From an uncultured Anaerolineales bacterium (lineage in GTDB: Bacteria; Chloroflexota; Anaerolineae; Anaerolineales; UBA11657), in the NCBI GenBank assembly GCA_913031335.1, contig CAJWGI010000001.1:1-17127 (forward strand): a DNA stretch of 17,127 nucleotides, in the 5' to 3' direction. Shown one piece after another: positions 1 to 7,299 of the stretch. The notes below the pieces were generated by a model. The model had not been told where the DNA came from. It did no database searches and was given only the letters and a program-made list of their open reading frames with translations. The first letter of the stretch is position 1. Each line of letters begins with the position of its first letter. Both the position numbers and the translations under genes were made by a program.

Positions 1-603
1 ATAATCACATCTGAGGGTTCCGTGGCGGCCGGCACCCGCCGCATCGAGGCACTCACTGGCCGCGCCGCGCTTGAGCATATCGAAAACTCCCTCGACGTCC
101 TCGCGGATGTTTCCGCAAAGTTGCGCGTAGACGTCCATGACTTACCGGCCAAAATAGATGACCTGCTCAACGCGCAAATTGTCGCGGAGAGGGCGCATGC
201 CGACAGCGATTTGAACATCGCGCGCAGCCGGTTTCGGGAAGCCCTTGCGGGGGTCACAGAAGTTCTCGGGGTACCCATTCTAGCGGCAAGGGTCGATGTC
301 CCGGACGCCGCCCTACTACGGAAAATGACCGACTGGTACGGACACAGCTATCCCGCCGGAGTTATCGTCATCGGCGCGCAAATCGAATCGCGTGTCAGCC
401 TAGTGGTGCGCGTGAGCAAAGACCTTCTCGATCGCGGATTGCGCGCCGACCATTTGGTCGCATCCCTCTCGAAGCGTGTGGGCGGCCGCGGCGGCGGAAA
501 ACCCACCCTCGCTCAGGGCGGCGGGAAACACCCCGAACGCCTCGATGCGGCCCTGGCCGAGGTGGAAGGGATGGTATCCAAGGCATTGGCGGAGCCCAAA
601 TAA
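1..603 (+). CDS. alaS: Alanyl-tRNA synthetase, C-terminal part (5' truncated by window edge)
   Basis: AlaRS charges tRNA-Ala in the cytoplasm. Only the last 200 residues are present. The frame is open from base 1, so the Val codon at 22 is internal and not a start. The first residues seen end in AAGTRRIEALTG, the conserved junction between the editing domain and the C-terminal region. A helical, coiled-coil-like stretch follows (about residues 25-85), then the DHHA1-type C-Ala domain, whose Gly-rich signature GGRGGGKPTLAQGGGK lies near residues 160-176. These two motifs together are diagnostic. The catalytic and tRNA-recognition domains lie upstream of the window. The next gene begins 3 bp after the stop, which suggests co-transcription. 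In Firmicutes alaS also precedes the ruvX/mltG cluster, so this order is an old conserved neighbourhood. Confidence 0.96.
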   Translation: MITSEGSVAAGTRRIEALTGRAALEHIENSLDVLADVSAKLRVDVHDLPAKIDDLLNAQIVAERAHADSDLNIARSRFREALAGVTEVLGVPILAARVDVPDAALLRKMTDWYGHSYPAGVIVIGAQIESRVSLVVRVSKDLLDRGLRADHLVASLSKRVGGRGGGKPTLAQGGGKHPERLDAALAEVEGMVSKALAEPK

Positions 604-606
604 CCC

Positions 607-2169
607 TTGCGCGAACAGGTCGTCAATCTAGAGCCCCACGACGATCAACACTCTGCCCGCGACAAAATGGGGCAGGCGCAGGTGGACCGCATATTGCTGG
701 TGTGGCCCAGACCCGCGCGCGGCCAACCCCGGCCGCTCTCGCGCAAGTTGGACCTTATTCTGGTGCACCGCCACGCCTCTCGTTTGGGCGCGCACCTTGG
801 CCTAGTTGCTGCAGATGACCAGATTGTGGACAACGCTGGAGAGTTGGGTCTTCCGGTTTTCGATTCGGTCGGCGACGCTCATTTCTTCATTTGGCGCTCA
901 CGTCGCTCGCTCCGCCCGATGTTTAGCAAGCCGCCGCACGCCCCGCCCAGGCCGGAGGACGCTAGAGCGCAGCTAGTGCCCCCGACGGATTCCTTCCGCT
1001 CCTCACGCTGGCGTATGTTTCGCGGTGGCTTCTTCACTGCGCTGAGCCTGATGGCGGCCGCAACAATGTTGATGCTCACGTTACCCAGCGCCGAAGTCGC
1101 GCTCACTCCAATTGACCAGCGTCTCACCCTTCAGTTGGAAGTTGCCGCCGACCCCCACATCACCGCAGTGGACTACCCCAATGCCCGCATCCCCGCACTC
1201 ACTCAAAGCACGGAGGCTAGTGCTGAAATCGAAATCACCACCACGGGCAGTACGGATCTTTCCACGAAATCCGCCCAGGGCACTGTTGTCTTTACAAACC
1301 TGAGCACGCAGCAAATCAGAATACCCGTCGGCACCGCTGTACGCACCAGCGGCGGCGCACCCGTCCGCTTTGTTACTCAGAACGATGCGCTTCTCGAGCC
1401 TAACCGCGGGGTGATCACGACCGCCTCCGTGCAGGCAGTATTGGCCGGGCCCGGCGGAAACGTAAAAACAGCCTTGATTAACCGCGTAGAGGGGCCGTTG
1501 CATCAGCGTGTAGCCGTTACAAATCGGCAGCCCATCGCCGGGGGAGAAACCATCACCTTACCTTCAGTCACGAGCGCCGATCGTTCCCGCGCATATCAAG
1601 CCCTGCTCACGCAGTTACGGTATCAAGGGTACGCAGCTATTGTCGCCGGCCTCGCGCCGCACCAGTTCTCATCATTGGCCAGCGCCAATGTACAGACCGT
1701 CACCGAGACCAATTACAGCCATTTCATCGGCGAACACACTGACACGCTAACGCTGGAAATGCGCGCCACGGTGACCGCCTCGGTGGTGAATGAGCACGAT
1801 GCTTATCAGGCAGGTTTCCACGCGCTAGAACGTCGCGTCGGACCCAACATGACTCTTCAGGGTGACACAGTTAGTTTTTCGCGCTCCACTTCAATTGCAG
1901 GAGACCAATCCGGCGAAATCTCATTTTCCGTGACCGCGAGAGGTACTGCCCTGCCCAGCATTGACCCGGCCATGGTCATGGAGGCAGCCCGTTGGCAACC
2001 TGTTGCGGAAGCCCGTCAGATTCTCATGGACAACTTCCCGCTTTCCAAGCCACCCACTATCGTCGTGCGCCCACGCTGGAGCTCCCGCACGCCGTGGTTA
2101 GCGTGGCGCACCAACATCACATTCAGTGCCCCGCCCACTGTCATTACCAATGAGAATTTTGGCGGTTGA
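607..2169 (+). CDS. Baseplate-J-like single-pass membrane protein of unknown role
   Basis: This 520-residue protein has three visible parts. Residues about 25-97 form a small alpha/beta module (ILLVWP, then RKLDLILVHRHASRLGAHLGL, then a GLPVFDS turn). One hydrophobic span follows at about 139-160. The C-terminal part is large and beta-rich. Its residues about 223-300 carry the pattern of the baseplate J/gp47 family: a VVFTNLS strand, IPVGTAVRT, a VRFVT strand, and GPGGNVKT. Known members of that family are phage and contractile-tail baseplate proteins, but this copy sits in a housekeeping operon with a membrane anchor, so a cell-surface role is more likely (inference). The start is the TTG 3 bp after the alaS stop. 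Met21 (667) or a GTG at 682 are alternatives, because the first 20 residues look poorly conserved. The 3' end overlaps ruvX by 20 bp. The function is unknown. Confidence 0.82.
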   Translation: MREQVVNLEPHDDQHSARDKMGQAQVDRILLVWPRPARGQPRPLSRKLDLILVHRHASRLGAHLGLVAADDQIVDNAGELGLPVFDSVGDAHFFIWRSRRSLRPMFSKPPHAPPRPEDARAQLVPPTDSFRSSRWRMFRGGFFTALSLMAAATMLMLTLPSAEVALTPIDQRLTLQLEVAADPHITAVDYPNARIPALTQSTEASAEIEITTTGSTDLSTKSAQGTVVFTNLSTQQIRIPVGTAVRTSGGAPVRFVTQNDALLEPNRGVITTASVQAVLAGPGGNVKTALINRVEGPLHQRVAVTNRQPIAGGETITLPSVTSADRSRAYQALLTQLRYQGYAAIVAGLAPHQFSSLASANVQTVTETNYSHFIGEHTDTLTLEMRATVTASVVNEHDAYQAGFHALERRVGPNMTLQGDTVSFSRSTSIAGDQSGEISFSVTARGTALPSIDPAMVMEAARWQPVAEARQILMDNFPLSKPPTIVVRPRWSSRTPWLAWRTNITFSAPPTVITNENFGG

Positions 2170-2578
2170 CCACGGTGAAATCCACATCGGCCTTGCGCTC
2201 AGCGATCCGGCGGGGATTGTCGCGCGCCCTCTGCCAGAACACGGCCATGTGTCACGCGGGCACGATGCGGCCTTCGTCGCCCGCACGGCCAAACAGGAGG
2301 GCGTAGCCGCCATTCTCGTGGGCACACCAACGGATGCCACCGGAGACTTGGGCGAGGCCGCTCGCCGCGTTCGCCGCTTCGCCGCAGCCCTAAAGCAATG
2401 CACTCCGCTACCCGTATACTACTGGGACGAATCGGACTCCACCACGCGAGCAACCCAAATATCATTGCAGCAGCCTACACAGCGGAAGCACTCGATACAC
2501 TCAATCGCGGCAGCCGTCATATTGCAGGAATATCTGGACGCCCATGCCCCGCAAAACGGCCCGCCGCCTGAAAGGTAA
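2150..2578 (+). CDS. ruvX: YqgF/RuvX-family putative Holliday junction resolvase or rRNA-processing nuclease
   Basis: This 142-residue protein matches the RNase-H-fold YqgF/RuvX family, proposed to resolve Holliday junctions or process the 16S rRNA 5' end. The first strand carries the conserved start MRILAVDHGEIHIGLALSD with catalytic Asp7. GTPTDATGD (59-66) replaces the usual GLPLNMDG. WDESDST (92-98) holds catalytic Glu94 but lacks the usual Arg of DERLST. The C-terminal helix SIAAAVILQEYLD (118-130) is typical, but the Asp normally preceding it is His117 (CAC at 2498-2500). I chose the ATG at 2150 because it gives the family's usual first residues, although the frame extends further upstream. 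The gene overlaps the previous one by 20 bp and mltG by 35 bp, so translational coupling is likely. Family assignment is firm. Catalytic competence is uncertain. Confidence 0.88.
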   Translation: MRILAVDHGEIHIGLALSDPAGIVARPLPEHGHVSRGHDAAFVARTAKQEGVAAILVGTPTDATGDLGEAARRVRRFAAALKQCTPLPVYYWDESDSTTRATQISLQQPTQRKHSIHSIAAAVILQEYLDAHAPQNGPPPER

Positions 2579-3701
2579 AAGCGTTGCCCGCGGGCGTCAC
2601 TCGCTCTCGAAATTCACGGCGGCGGGGCTGCTGGTATTGCTCACCTACGCCTGGATCCGCCTCGCTATTCCTGTCCATCCACTGGGATCCCCCCATCCGC
2701 AGGTGCCCCGGCTGCAGGCTTACTGGCTCCGTGCACGGCTTGGTCGCAATATAGAAGTGCTGACATCCGGCCAGGGGCGAAACATCAAGATGGAGGATTT
2801 TTTTGTCGAGCCGGGTGAGTCGGCGAGCGCCGTCAGCCAACGCCTAGCAGCACGGAACATCGTGCCCGATGCGCGCCTTCTCCGAGATTACCTTGTCTAC
2901 AAGGGATTAGACTCGCAGATTGAAGCCGGCTTTTTCCAGTTTCACCCAACCATGACGACCCTCGATGTCGCCACTGCGCTCACCGACGCAATACCCTCCG
3001 AAGTTCGTTTCCACATGTGGGCCGGCTGGCGGCTGGAGCAAGCGGCCGATGCGCTCTCGCAGCACCCACACCTCGCGGTTGACCGCAACACGTTTTTGGC
3101 TTTGGGTGCTCGTGCGCTGCCCTTGCCGGGAGATTATTCGGTTCTCTCGACGTTGCCTGCCGACGCCACTCTCGAAGGCCTCCTGTATCCCGGTGGCTAC
3201 GTTCTGGCGCCGCGCGCCACTGCGCCCGAGGTGCTCAGCATGATGCTGTCAGCATTCGACCGAGAGTCGAAAAGCCTGAGCCGTCTGGCCAATAGCCGGA
3301 ACTTATCCCTGCATCAGTTCATCACACTGGCATCGATAGTACAGCGCGAGACCATGCGCGATAGCGAAGCACCCCTCATTGCGGGCGTCTTCCTGAATAG
3401 GCTCGCCCTGGGAATGCCACTGGCCGCTGACCCAACCGTGCAATACGCGCTGGCCACATCAACAGACTGGTGGCCGCACATTTCCATTGACCCACGCTTG
3501 GTACAGCACCCATATAACACCTATCTACGGTCCGGACTACCACCCGGACCAATCGCGAGCCCCAGCCCAAGCACCCTCGAGAGCGTCGGCAATCCCGCCC
3601 CCACTGAATTTCTGTATTTCCGAGCTGCCTGCGATGGGAGTGGGCGTCATAATTTTTCTCGCACATACCGCGAACATTTGCTGTGGGAATGCGAACCCTG
3701 A
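2544..3701 (+). CDS. mltG: Endolytic murein transglycosylase MltG (YceG-like)
   Basis: MltG is a membrane-anchored lytic transglycosylase that cuts nascent glycan strands and so sets chain length. This copy has 385 residues, close to the family norm. After a basic N-terminus there is one transmembrane segment (about 25-43). A LysM-like subdomain follows at about 84-146 (FFVEPGESASAVSQRL). The catalytic domain spans about 150-380. The active-site motif is ASIVQRET with Glu269 as the expected catalytic acid; the more common form is ASIVEKE. Downstream landmarks are GVFLNRL (281-287), DPTVQYAL (296-303) and HPYNTYLRSGLPPGPI (322-337). The start overlaps ruvX by 35 bp. The stop TGA shares its A with the ATG of the next gene. 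The ruvX-mltG adjacency is conserved in many Gram-positive-type genomes. Confidence 0.95.
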   Translation: MPRKTARRLKGKSVARGRHSLSKFTAAGLLVLLTYAWIRLAIPVHPLGSPHPQVPRLQAYWLRARLGRNIEVLTSGQGRNIKMEDFFVEPGESASAVSQRLAARNIVPDARLLRDYLVYKGLDSQIEAGFFQFHPTMTTLDVATALTDAIPSEVRFHMWAGWRLEQAADALSQHPHLAVDRNTFLALGARALPLPGDYSVLSTLPADATLEGLLYPGGYVLAPRATAPEVLSMMLSAFDRESKSLSRLANSRNLSLHQFITLASIVQRETMRDSEAPLIAGVFLNRLALGMPLAADPTVQYALATSTDWWPHISIDPRLVQHPYNTYLRSGLPPGPIASPSPSTLESVGNPAPTEFLYFRAACDGSGRHNFSRTYREHLLWECEP

Positions 3702-4666
3702 TGCGTTTTACAGCACGCTTGTTGCACAAAAGTTGGTCGCGGACCATTGCCATTACAGCCATTATGCTCTGCATGACCGCATGCCTTCCCAACGCGCCCG
3801 CAATGATCAAGATCGGATTGGTGGCCCCGTTTTCAGGTCGCTATCGCGAAATCGGGTATCAAGCTGTTCACGGTGCGCGTCTCGCGCTTTCCGAATTCAA
3901 CGCAGCCGGCGGTGCCCATGGTCGCCCGGTGTCACTGCTGGCTCTTGACGACGCCAGCGACGCCGACACCGCTATCGAGCAGGCGAACAGGATGCTCACC
4001 GATTCAGCCGTTGTGGCGGTAATCGGCCACTGGTTGGACGGCACCACCAGAGCAGCCGTCCCAATCTATGCCCGTGCCGGACTACCCATTCTAGCCACCA
4101 GCGCCGCGCCGCGTGCCCCGGAAAACGGCGGGCGAACATTCTTTCGGCTTTATCCGACAACAGAAGTGCTCGCGACCGCAATGGAAGACACCGCCACGCA
4201 GTACGGTCTGCGAGCCATGTGCCTTTGCGACGTCGTGACCGGTGCGGAATTACTGGCAATTGGACACTCTGATAATCTCAGTCCGGCGGTTGTCGGTGGC
4301 CCCCTCTGGTCGCTCAGGGAATTCGCCCGACTTGCCGGGGACAACGCTGACGGGAGCTACTTTGTTACTCCCGGGCCGCACCCACCCGCGGTCACAGAAG
4401 CATCCGTTTTTCTCGCGAATCACCGCGCTGCCTTCCCCGATGAACCCGTGGGTTGGACATCTCTGCACGCATATGAAGCTACACGCGTGCTGCTCACGGC
4501 CTTGTCGACAAACTCGGAGCCCACCGCCACATATGTCGCCGAGGCGCTCACGCAAACAGATTTCTACGGTGTTTCACGTCACGTCAGTTTCGATGAAGGC
4601 GGAGAATGGGCGACGCCCCAATTGAGCGCGTCTATGTGGAGGGGCGGCCGCCGCGTGCGGCCCTAA
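3701..4666 (+). CDS. Type-1 (LivJ-like) solute-binding lipoprotein, shortened
   Basis: This protein of 321 residues belongs to the branched-chain amino acid/amide receptor family (Peripla_BP_6). A basic n-region and hydrophobic h-region end in the lipobox MTAC with Cys28, so it is predicted to be a lipoprotein on the outer face of the membrane. The first lobe is typical: KIGLVAPFSGRYREIGYQAVHGARLALSEFNAAGG comes right after the linker, followed by a VVAVIGHWLDGTT strand-turn. The second lobe is abnormal. After TQYGLRAM the usual 50-60 residues of the next strand-helix-strand units are absent, and the sequence resumes at AVVGGPLW...ADGSYFVTPGP. I chose the ATG at 3701, which overlaps the mltG stop (TGATG), over a GTG at 3683 because it suggests coupling and gives a clean signal peptide. 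No permease or ATPase genes are adjacent. The ligand is unknown, and it may be a sensor or orphan receptor rather than a transporter subunit. Confidence 0.85.
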   Translation: MRFTARLLHKSWSRTIAITAIMLCMTACLPNAPAMIKIGLVAPFSGRYREIGYQAVHGARLALSEFNAAGGAHGRPVSLLALDDASDADTAIEQANRMLTDSAVVAVIGHWLDGTTRAAVPIYARAGLPILATSAAPRAPENGGRTFFRLYPTTEVLATAMEDTATQYGLRAMCLCDVVTGAELLAIGHSDNLSPAVVGGPLWSLREFARLAGDNADGSYFVTPGPHPPAVTEASVFLANHRAAFPDEPVGWTSLHAYEATRVLLTALSTNSEPTATYVAEALTQTDFYGVSRHVSFDEGGEWATPQLSASMWRGGRRVRP

Positions 4667-4670
4667 ACCC

Positions 4671-5315
4671 GTGCCGCACACCCCAACCACACGCAAAACA
4701 CCCCTTCTTATCGGCGTTTCCGGCGGTAGCTGCTCCGGCAAAACCACGGTGGTGCAAACAGTAATTGAACGGTTAGGGTCACATCTCGTTGCGAGCATAC
4801 AGCACGATTCATATTACACGGATCTCTCCCACCTCTCCGCCACCGAGCGCGCAGCCGTCAATTACGATCACCCTGATGCGCTCGAGACAGAGTTACTCAC
4901 AGACCATCTCGCGGCCCTCAGACATGGGAAGCCAGCCGATGTCCCAGTTTACGACTTTGCACGCCATGTGCGGCTTGCCGCCACCGCGGAAGTTCAGCCT
5001 AGAGAAATTGTTATCCTAGAGGGCATCCTTATTTACGCCGTGGCAGCACTGCGCGCAATGCTGGACATGAGAATATACGTTCGCACCGATCCGGAGATAC
5101 GCCTAGCCCGCCGGCTTCAGCGAGATGTCGCCGAACGCGGGCGCACGGTCGAGTCAGTCTTGCAGCAGTATCTTGCCTCCGTCCAGCCCGGCCACATTCG
5201 ATTCGTCAAACCCGGATGTAAATTCGCCGACACCGTTATTAACGGCGCCGACAACAATCACGCCGACATCAGCCGGGTCATTGCTCAAATCCAAGACCTG
5301 TTGGGCCAGCCTTAG
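4671..5315 (+). CDS. udk: Uridine kinase
   Basis: Uridine kinase phosphorylates uridine and cytidine to UMP and CMP in pyrimidine salvage. This 214-residue protein has the P-loop GVSGGSCSGKTT (15-26), then QHDSYYTDLS with the acidic/aromatic nucleoside-binding motif, YDHPDALE (60-67), VYDFARHVR and the LEGILIY strand. The lid region is DPEIRLARRLQRDVAERGR, with the Arg residues expected to contact phosphates. Length matches the bacterial family (about 205-215). The start is a GTG 4 bp after the previous stop. An in-frame ATG that would leave the P-loop intact was not found. The next gene starts 1 bp after its stop, so it lies inside the same operon. Phosphoribulokinase is a homologous alternative, but the YDHPDA and HDSYY motifs fit Udk better. 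Confidence 0.94.
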   Translation: MPHTPTTRKTPLLIGVSGGSCSGKTTVVQTVIERLGSHLVASIQHDSYYTDLSHLSATERAAVNYDHPDALETELLTDHLAALRHGKPADVPVYDFARHVRLAATAEVQPREIVILEGILIYAVAALRAMLDMRIYVRTDPEIRLARRLQRDVAERGRTVESVLQQYLASVQPGHIRFVKPGCKFADTVINGADNNHADISRVIAQIQDLLGQP

Positions 5316-5316
5316 A

Positions 5317-6453
5317 ATGAGTACTCGAATATGCATCGAAGCCTCCCCTGCCGTGCAACGCCAGGCCGGGATGGGACGCTACGCGTCGGGATTGATAGAC
5401 GGGCTCCTCAGCACGCACCCCGACGGAGACTATGCCATCGCCTACAACAATCGCGCGAGCGCCAACCTGCCACCGCCACTAAGGAAAATGCCCCGGTACT
5501 CCTTTATGCTCTCAAATAAACCCTGGCGTCTGCGCACCGCGCTAACTCATTTTGGCGGGCCGCCCATGGACGCCTCCTTCAGTGGCGTCGCGCTATACCA
5601 CAGCACAGGCCACTTGCTTCCCCGGTTTCGCCGCGTCCGCACCGTCTTCACTTTGCACGATTTGATACCGCTGCTCCTGCCCCAATACCACCGCCCGCTC
5701 AATCGCATATTTTTCCGCCAAATGTTTCCGCGATTCCTGCAGCGCGCCGATGCCATTATTGCCGTTTCTGAAAACACAAAAAACGATGCGATCTCTTTGC
5801 TCGGGATTAATCCCGAAAGCATTACCGTCATACCGGAAGGCATCTCGCCATCTTTCCGCACGGCGGCCAACGAGAAACACCTGGCCGCCGTGCGCGCAGC
5901 TTACGGCCTGCCAGAAACCTTCATCCTGTGCGTCAGCACCATCGAGCCGCGCAAAAACCACACGACGCTCCTGCGTGCCTTTGAAATGCTCCACCCCCTT
6001 CATCCGAACGTCGCACTCGTGCTGGCGGGCAATCGCGGCTGGCTGTATCGCGGCTTTCTTGATGAGCTCCAGAACTCCCCCGTCCGGCATCATGTGCGCT
6101 TGCTGGGCAAGGTTCCTGAAACCGACCTGCCTGCCTTGCTTTCAGCTGCGACCGTATTTGCCTTCCCATCACGTTATGAGGGTTTCGGGCTTCCACCATT
6201 GGAGGCTATGGCCTGTGGCACTCCGGTAGTGTGTTCCAACTCTTCCAGCCTGCCTGAAGTCGTCGGAGATGCAGTCATTCTTTGCGAGCCCGGGAACGCA
6301 AGTGCATGGGAAAAAGAGATGACACGACTGCTCCGCCACAAGGACATGCGTCAACAGCTGGTAGCCCGCGGCCGCAGTCGGGCGGCCACCTACACCTGGG
6401 ATTCGGCAGCCCTCGCCACCCGCTCGGTTTACGAGCGCGTTTTAGCCCTTTAG
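5317..6453 (+). CDS. Glycosyltransferase family 4 (GT-B fold)
   Basis: This 378-residue retaining glycosyltransferase transfers a sugar from a nucleotide-sugar donor. The acceptor is unknown, possibly cell-wall or exopolysaccharide. The N-terminal domain includes [12 protein letters not shown] (14-25), a Gly-rich acceptor-side loop typical of GT4, and [11 protein letters not shown], with the HD often seen in mannosyl/rhamnosyl members. The C-terminal Rossmann domain begins at about [21 protein letters not shown]. It contains the donor-binding motif EGFGLPPLE (Glu288 and Glu296, the EX7E pair) followed by AMACGTPVV. The ATG at 5317, one base after the udk stop region, gives the expected [10 protein letters not shown] start. 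The frame is open upstream over udk but that part is not coding. It is the last gene of the + strand run and meets the SUF operon tail to tail. Confidence 0.92.
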   Translation: MSTRICIEASPAVQRQAGMGRYASGLIDGLLSTHPDGDYAIAYNNRASANLPPPLRKMPRYSFMLSNKPWRLRTALTHFGGPPMDASFSGVALYHSTGHLLPRFRRVRTVFTLHDLIPLLLPQYHRPLNRIFFRQMFPRFLQRADAIIAVSENTKNDAISLLGINPESITVIPEGISPSFRTAANEKHLAAVRAAYGLPETFILCVSTIEPRKNHTTLLRAFEMLHPLHPNVALVLAGNRGWLYRGFLDELQNSPVRHHVRLLGKVPETDLPALLSAATVFAFPSRYEGFGLPPLEAMACGTPVVCSNSSSLPEVVGDAVILCEPGNASAWEKEMTRLLRHKDMRQQLVARGRSRAATYTWDSAALATRSVYERVLAL

Positions 6454-6498
6454 AGTTTCTGTTTATTCGCTAAGACGGAACTATTGGTATGCGGAGTC

Positions 6499-6523
6499 GA
6501 CGAGAACAAAATCAACTCTCGTC
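6499..6523. other. Perfect 7-bp inverted repeat between convergent genes (weak terminator candidate)
   Basis: GACGAGA at 6499-6505 pairs perfectly with TCTCGTC at 6517-6523 around an 11-nt loop. It lies where the glycosyltransferase and Rieske genes converge, and includes the last codons of the Rieske gene. Neither strand has a U-tract after the stem, so it is not a textbook Rho-independent terminator. It could protect the 3' end of the sufC-Rieske transcript. No better terminator is visible in the 58-bp gap. Confidence 0.3.
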
Positions 6524-6823
6524 CATGTCAATCTGAACCTTCTCGTCAACCACGGAGACCGGGTAAACGGGAATGCCCCTTATCGCCGGGAACGACAGCA
6601 CTTCTCCATCACGCACGTCGAAGCGAGCCCCATGCCGAGGACATTCGATCTCAAAGCCAACGCACTCGCCCTCCGCGACCGGGCCACCATCGTGCGAGCA
6701 AACATCCGCGATGCAGTAATATTTCCCGGCGATGTTGAAAAGCGCAATTCGGCGCCCATAGAGCCCAATGAGCTTCCGCTCTCCGGGTGCCAACTCGCCG
6801 GTTGTTGCAAGTGTGACGCGCAC
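6512..6823 (-). CDS. Rieske [2Fe-2S] ferredoxin-like protein
   Basis: This small soluble 103-residue protein consists of one Rieske domain. The two cluster-binding boxes are CSHDGG (Cys42, His44) and CPRHGARFD (Cys61, His64), with the usual spacing. There is no signal peptide or membrane helix, and none of the disulfide-loop cysteines of bc1-type Rieske proteins, so it resembles dioxygenase/nitrite-reductase-type ferredoxins (NirD/BphF class). The start is a GTG with a good Shine-Dalgarno (GAGGGAG) just upstream; no in-frame ATG exists back to the preceding stop. It is the last gene of the SUF operon, 75 bp after sufU. Small Rieske or ferredoxin genes at the end of SUF operons occur in other phyla. 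Its partner here is unknown; it may be a client, an electron donor, or a redox carrier. Confidence 0.92.
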   Translation of the reverse strand: MRVTLATTGELAPGERKLIGLYGRRIALFNIAGKYYCIADVCSHDGGPVAEGECVGFEIECPRHGARFDVRDGEVLSFPAIRGIPVYPVSVVDEKVQIDMDES

Positions 6824-6898
6824 CGCTCCCTCAGCCTCAGCCCTTCGTTTCGACAGCTCTCGCCCGCAAGTTTACGCGGATAAACCGCGACGTCATCA

Positions 6899-7285
6899 TC
6901 AGTCCTCCACCCATTCCTGCACACCGTACGCGCCCACCTTGAGCACTTTGAGCGCCAGCATCGCACATTTCAAGCGCACGGGCCCTAACTCGATTCCCAG
7001 CATTTCGAGGATGTCAGCACGCGTGTACTCCTTGATTTCATCCAGGGTTTTTCCCTGAATCTCCTCCATCAGCATCGACGCGGATGCCTGCGAAATAGCA
7101 CAACCCTGGCCCGAGAAGGCTGCATCAACAACGCGCTTGTCTCCATTCACGCGCAGGTCAACGCGAATGACATCCCCGCAAAGCGGATTATCATCTTCGT
7201 AGGTTATATCCGCATTATCCAGTACGCCGTGAAAACGAGGGTTCTTGTAGTGGTCGAGGATAAACTCTCGATACATATCATGCAT
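6899..7285 (-). CDS. sufU: SufU-type iron-sulfur assembly protein with IscU-like spacing
   Basis: SufU accepts sulfur from the Cys desulfurase SufS and passes it to SufBCD. The protein has 128 residues. It opens with MYREFILDHYKNPRFHG, the family signature, and has the metal ligands Cys36 (LCGD, with Asp38), Cys62 (GQGCAISQASASM) and Cys107 (VRLKCAMLA). The residue before the last Cys is Lys, as in SufU, and not His, as in IscU. However, the distance from Cys62 to Cys107 is 45 residues, as in IscU; Bacillus SufU has about 62 there owing to an 18-21 residue insertion. The call as SufU rests mainly on its place between sufS and the Rieske gene. The ATG at 7285 is used; Met4 is an alternative. 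The gene starts 14 bp after sufS. Confidence 0.92.
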   Translation of the reverse strand: MHDMYREFILDHYKNPRFHGVLDNADITYEDDNPLCGDVIRVDLRVNGDKRVVDAAFSGQGCAISQASASMLMEEIQGKTLDEIKEYTRADILEMLGIELGPVRLKCAMLALKVLKVGAYGVQEWVED

Positions 7286-7299
7286 GGCTGCAACCCCAA

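Noticed and set aside
607..2169. Prophage or contractile-injection cluster, because of the baseplate-J-like gene
   Set aside because: No other tail, sheath, capsid, integrase or lysis gene is present, and neighbours are overlapping core genes.
3683..3700. GTG at 3683 or ATG at 3689 as the start of the solute-binding lipoprotein
   Set aside because: The ATG at 3701 overlaps the mltG stop (TGATG) and yields a standard lipoprotein signal; the upstream codons add only a few unneeded residues.
3701..4666. First gene of a branched-chain amino acid ABC transporter operon
   Set aside because: The following genes are uridine kinase and a glycosyltransferase; no permease or ATPase gene exists on either side.
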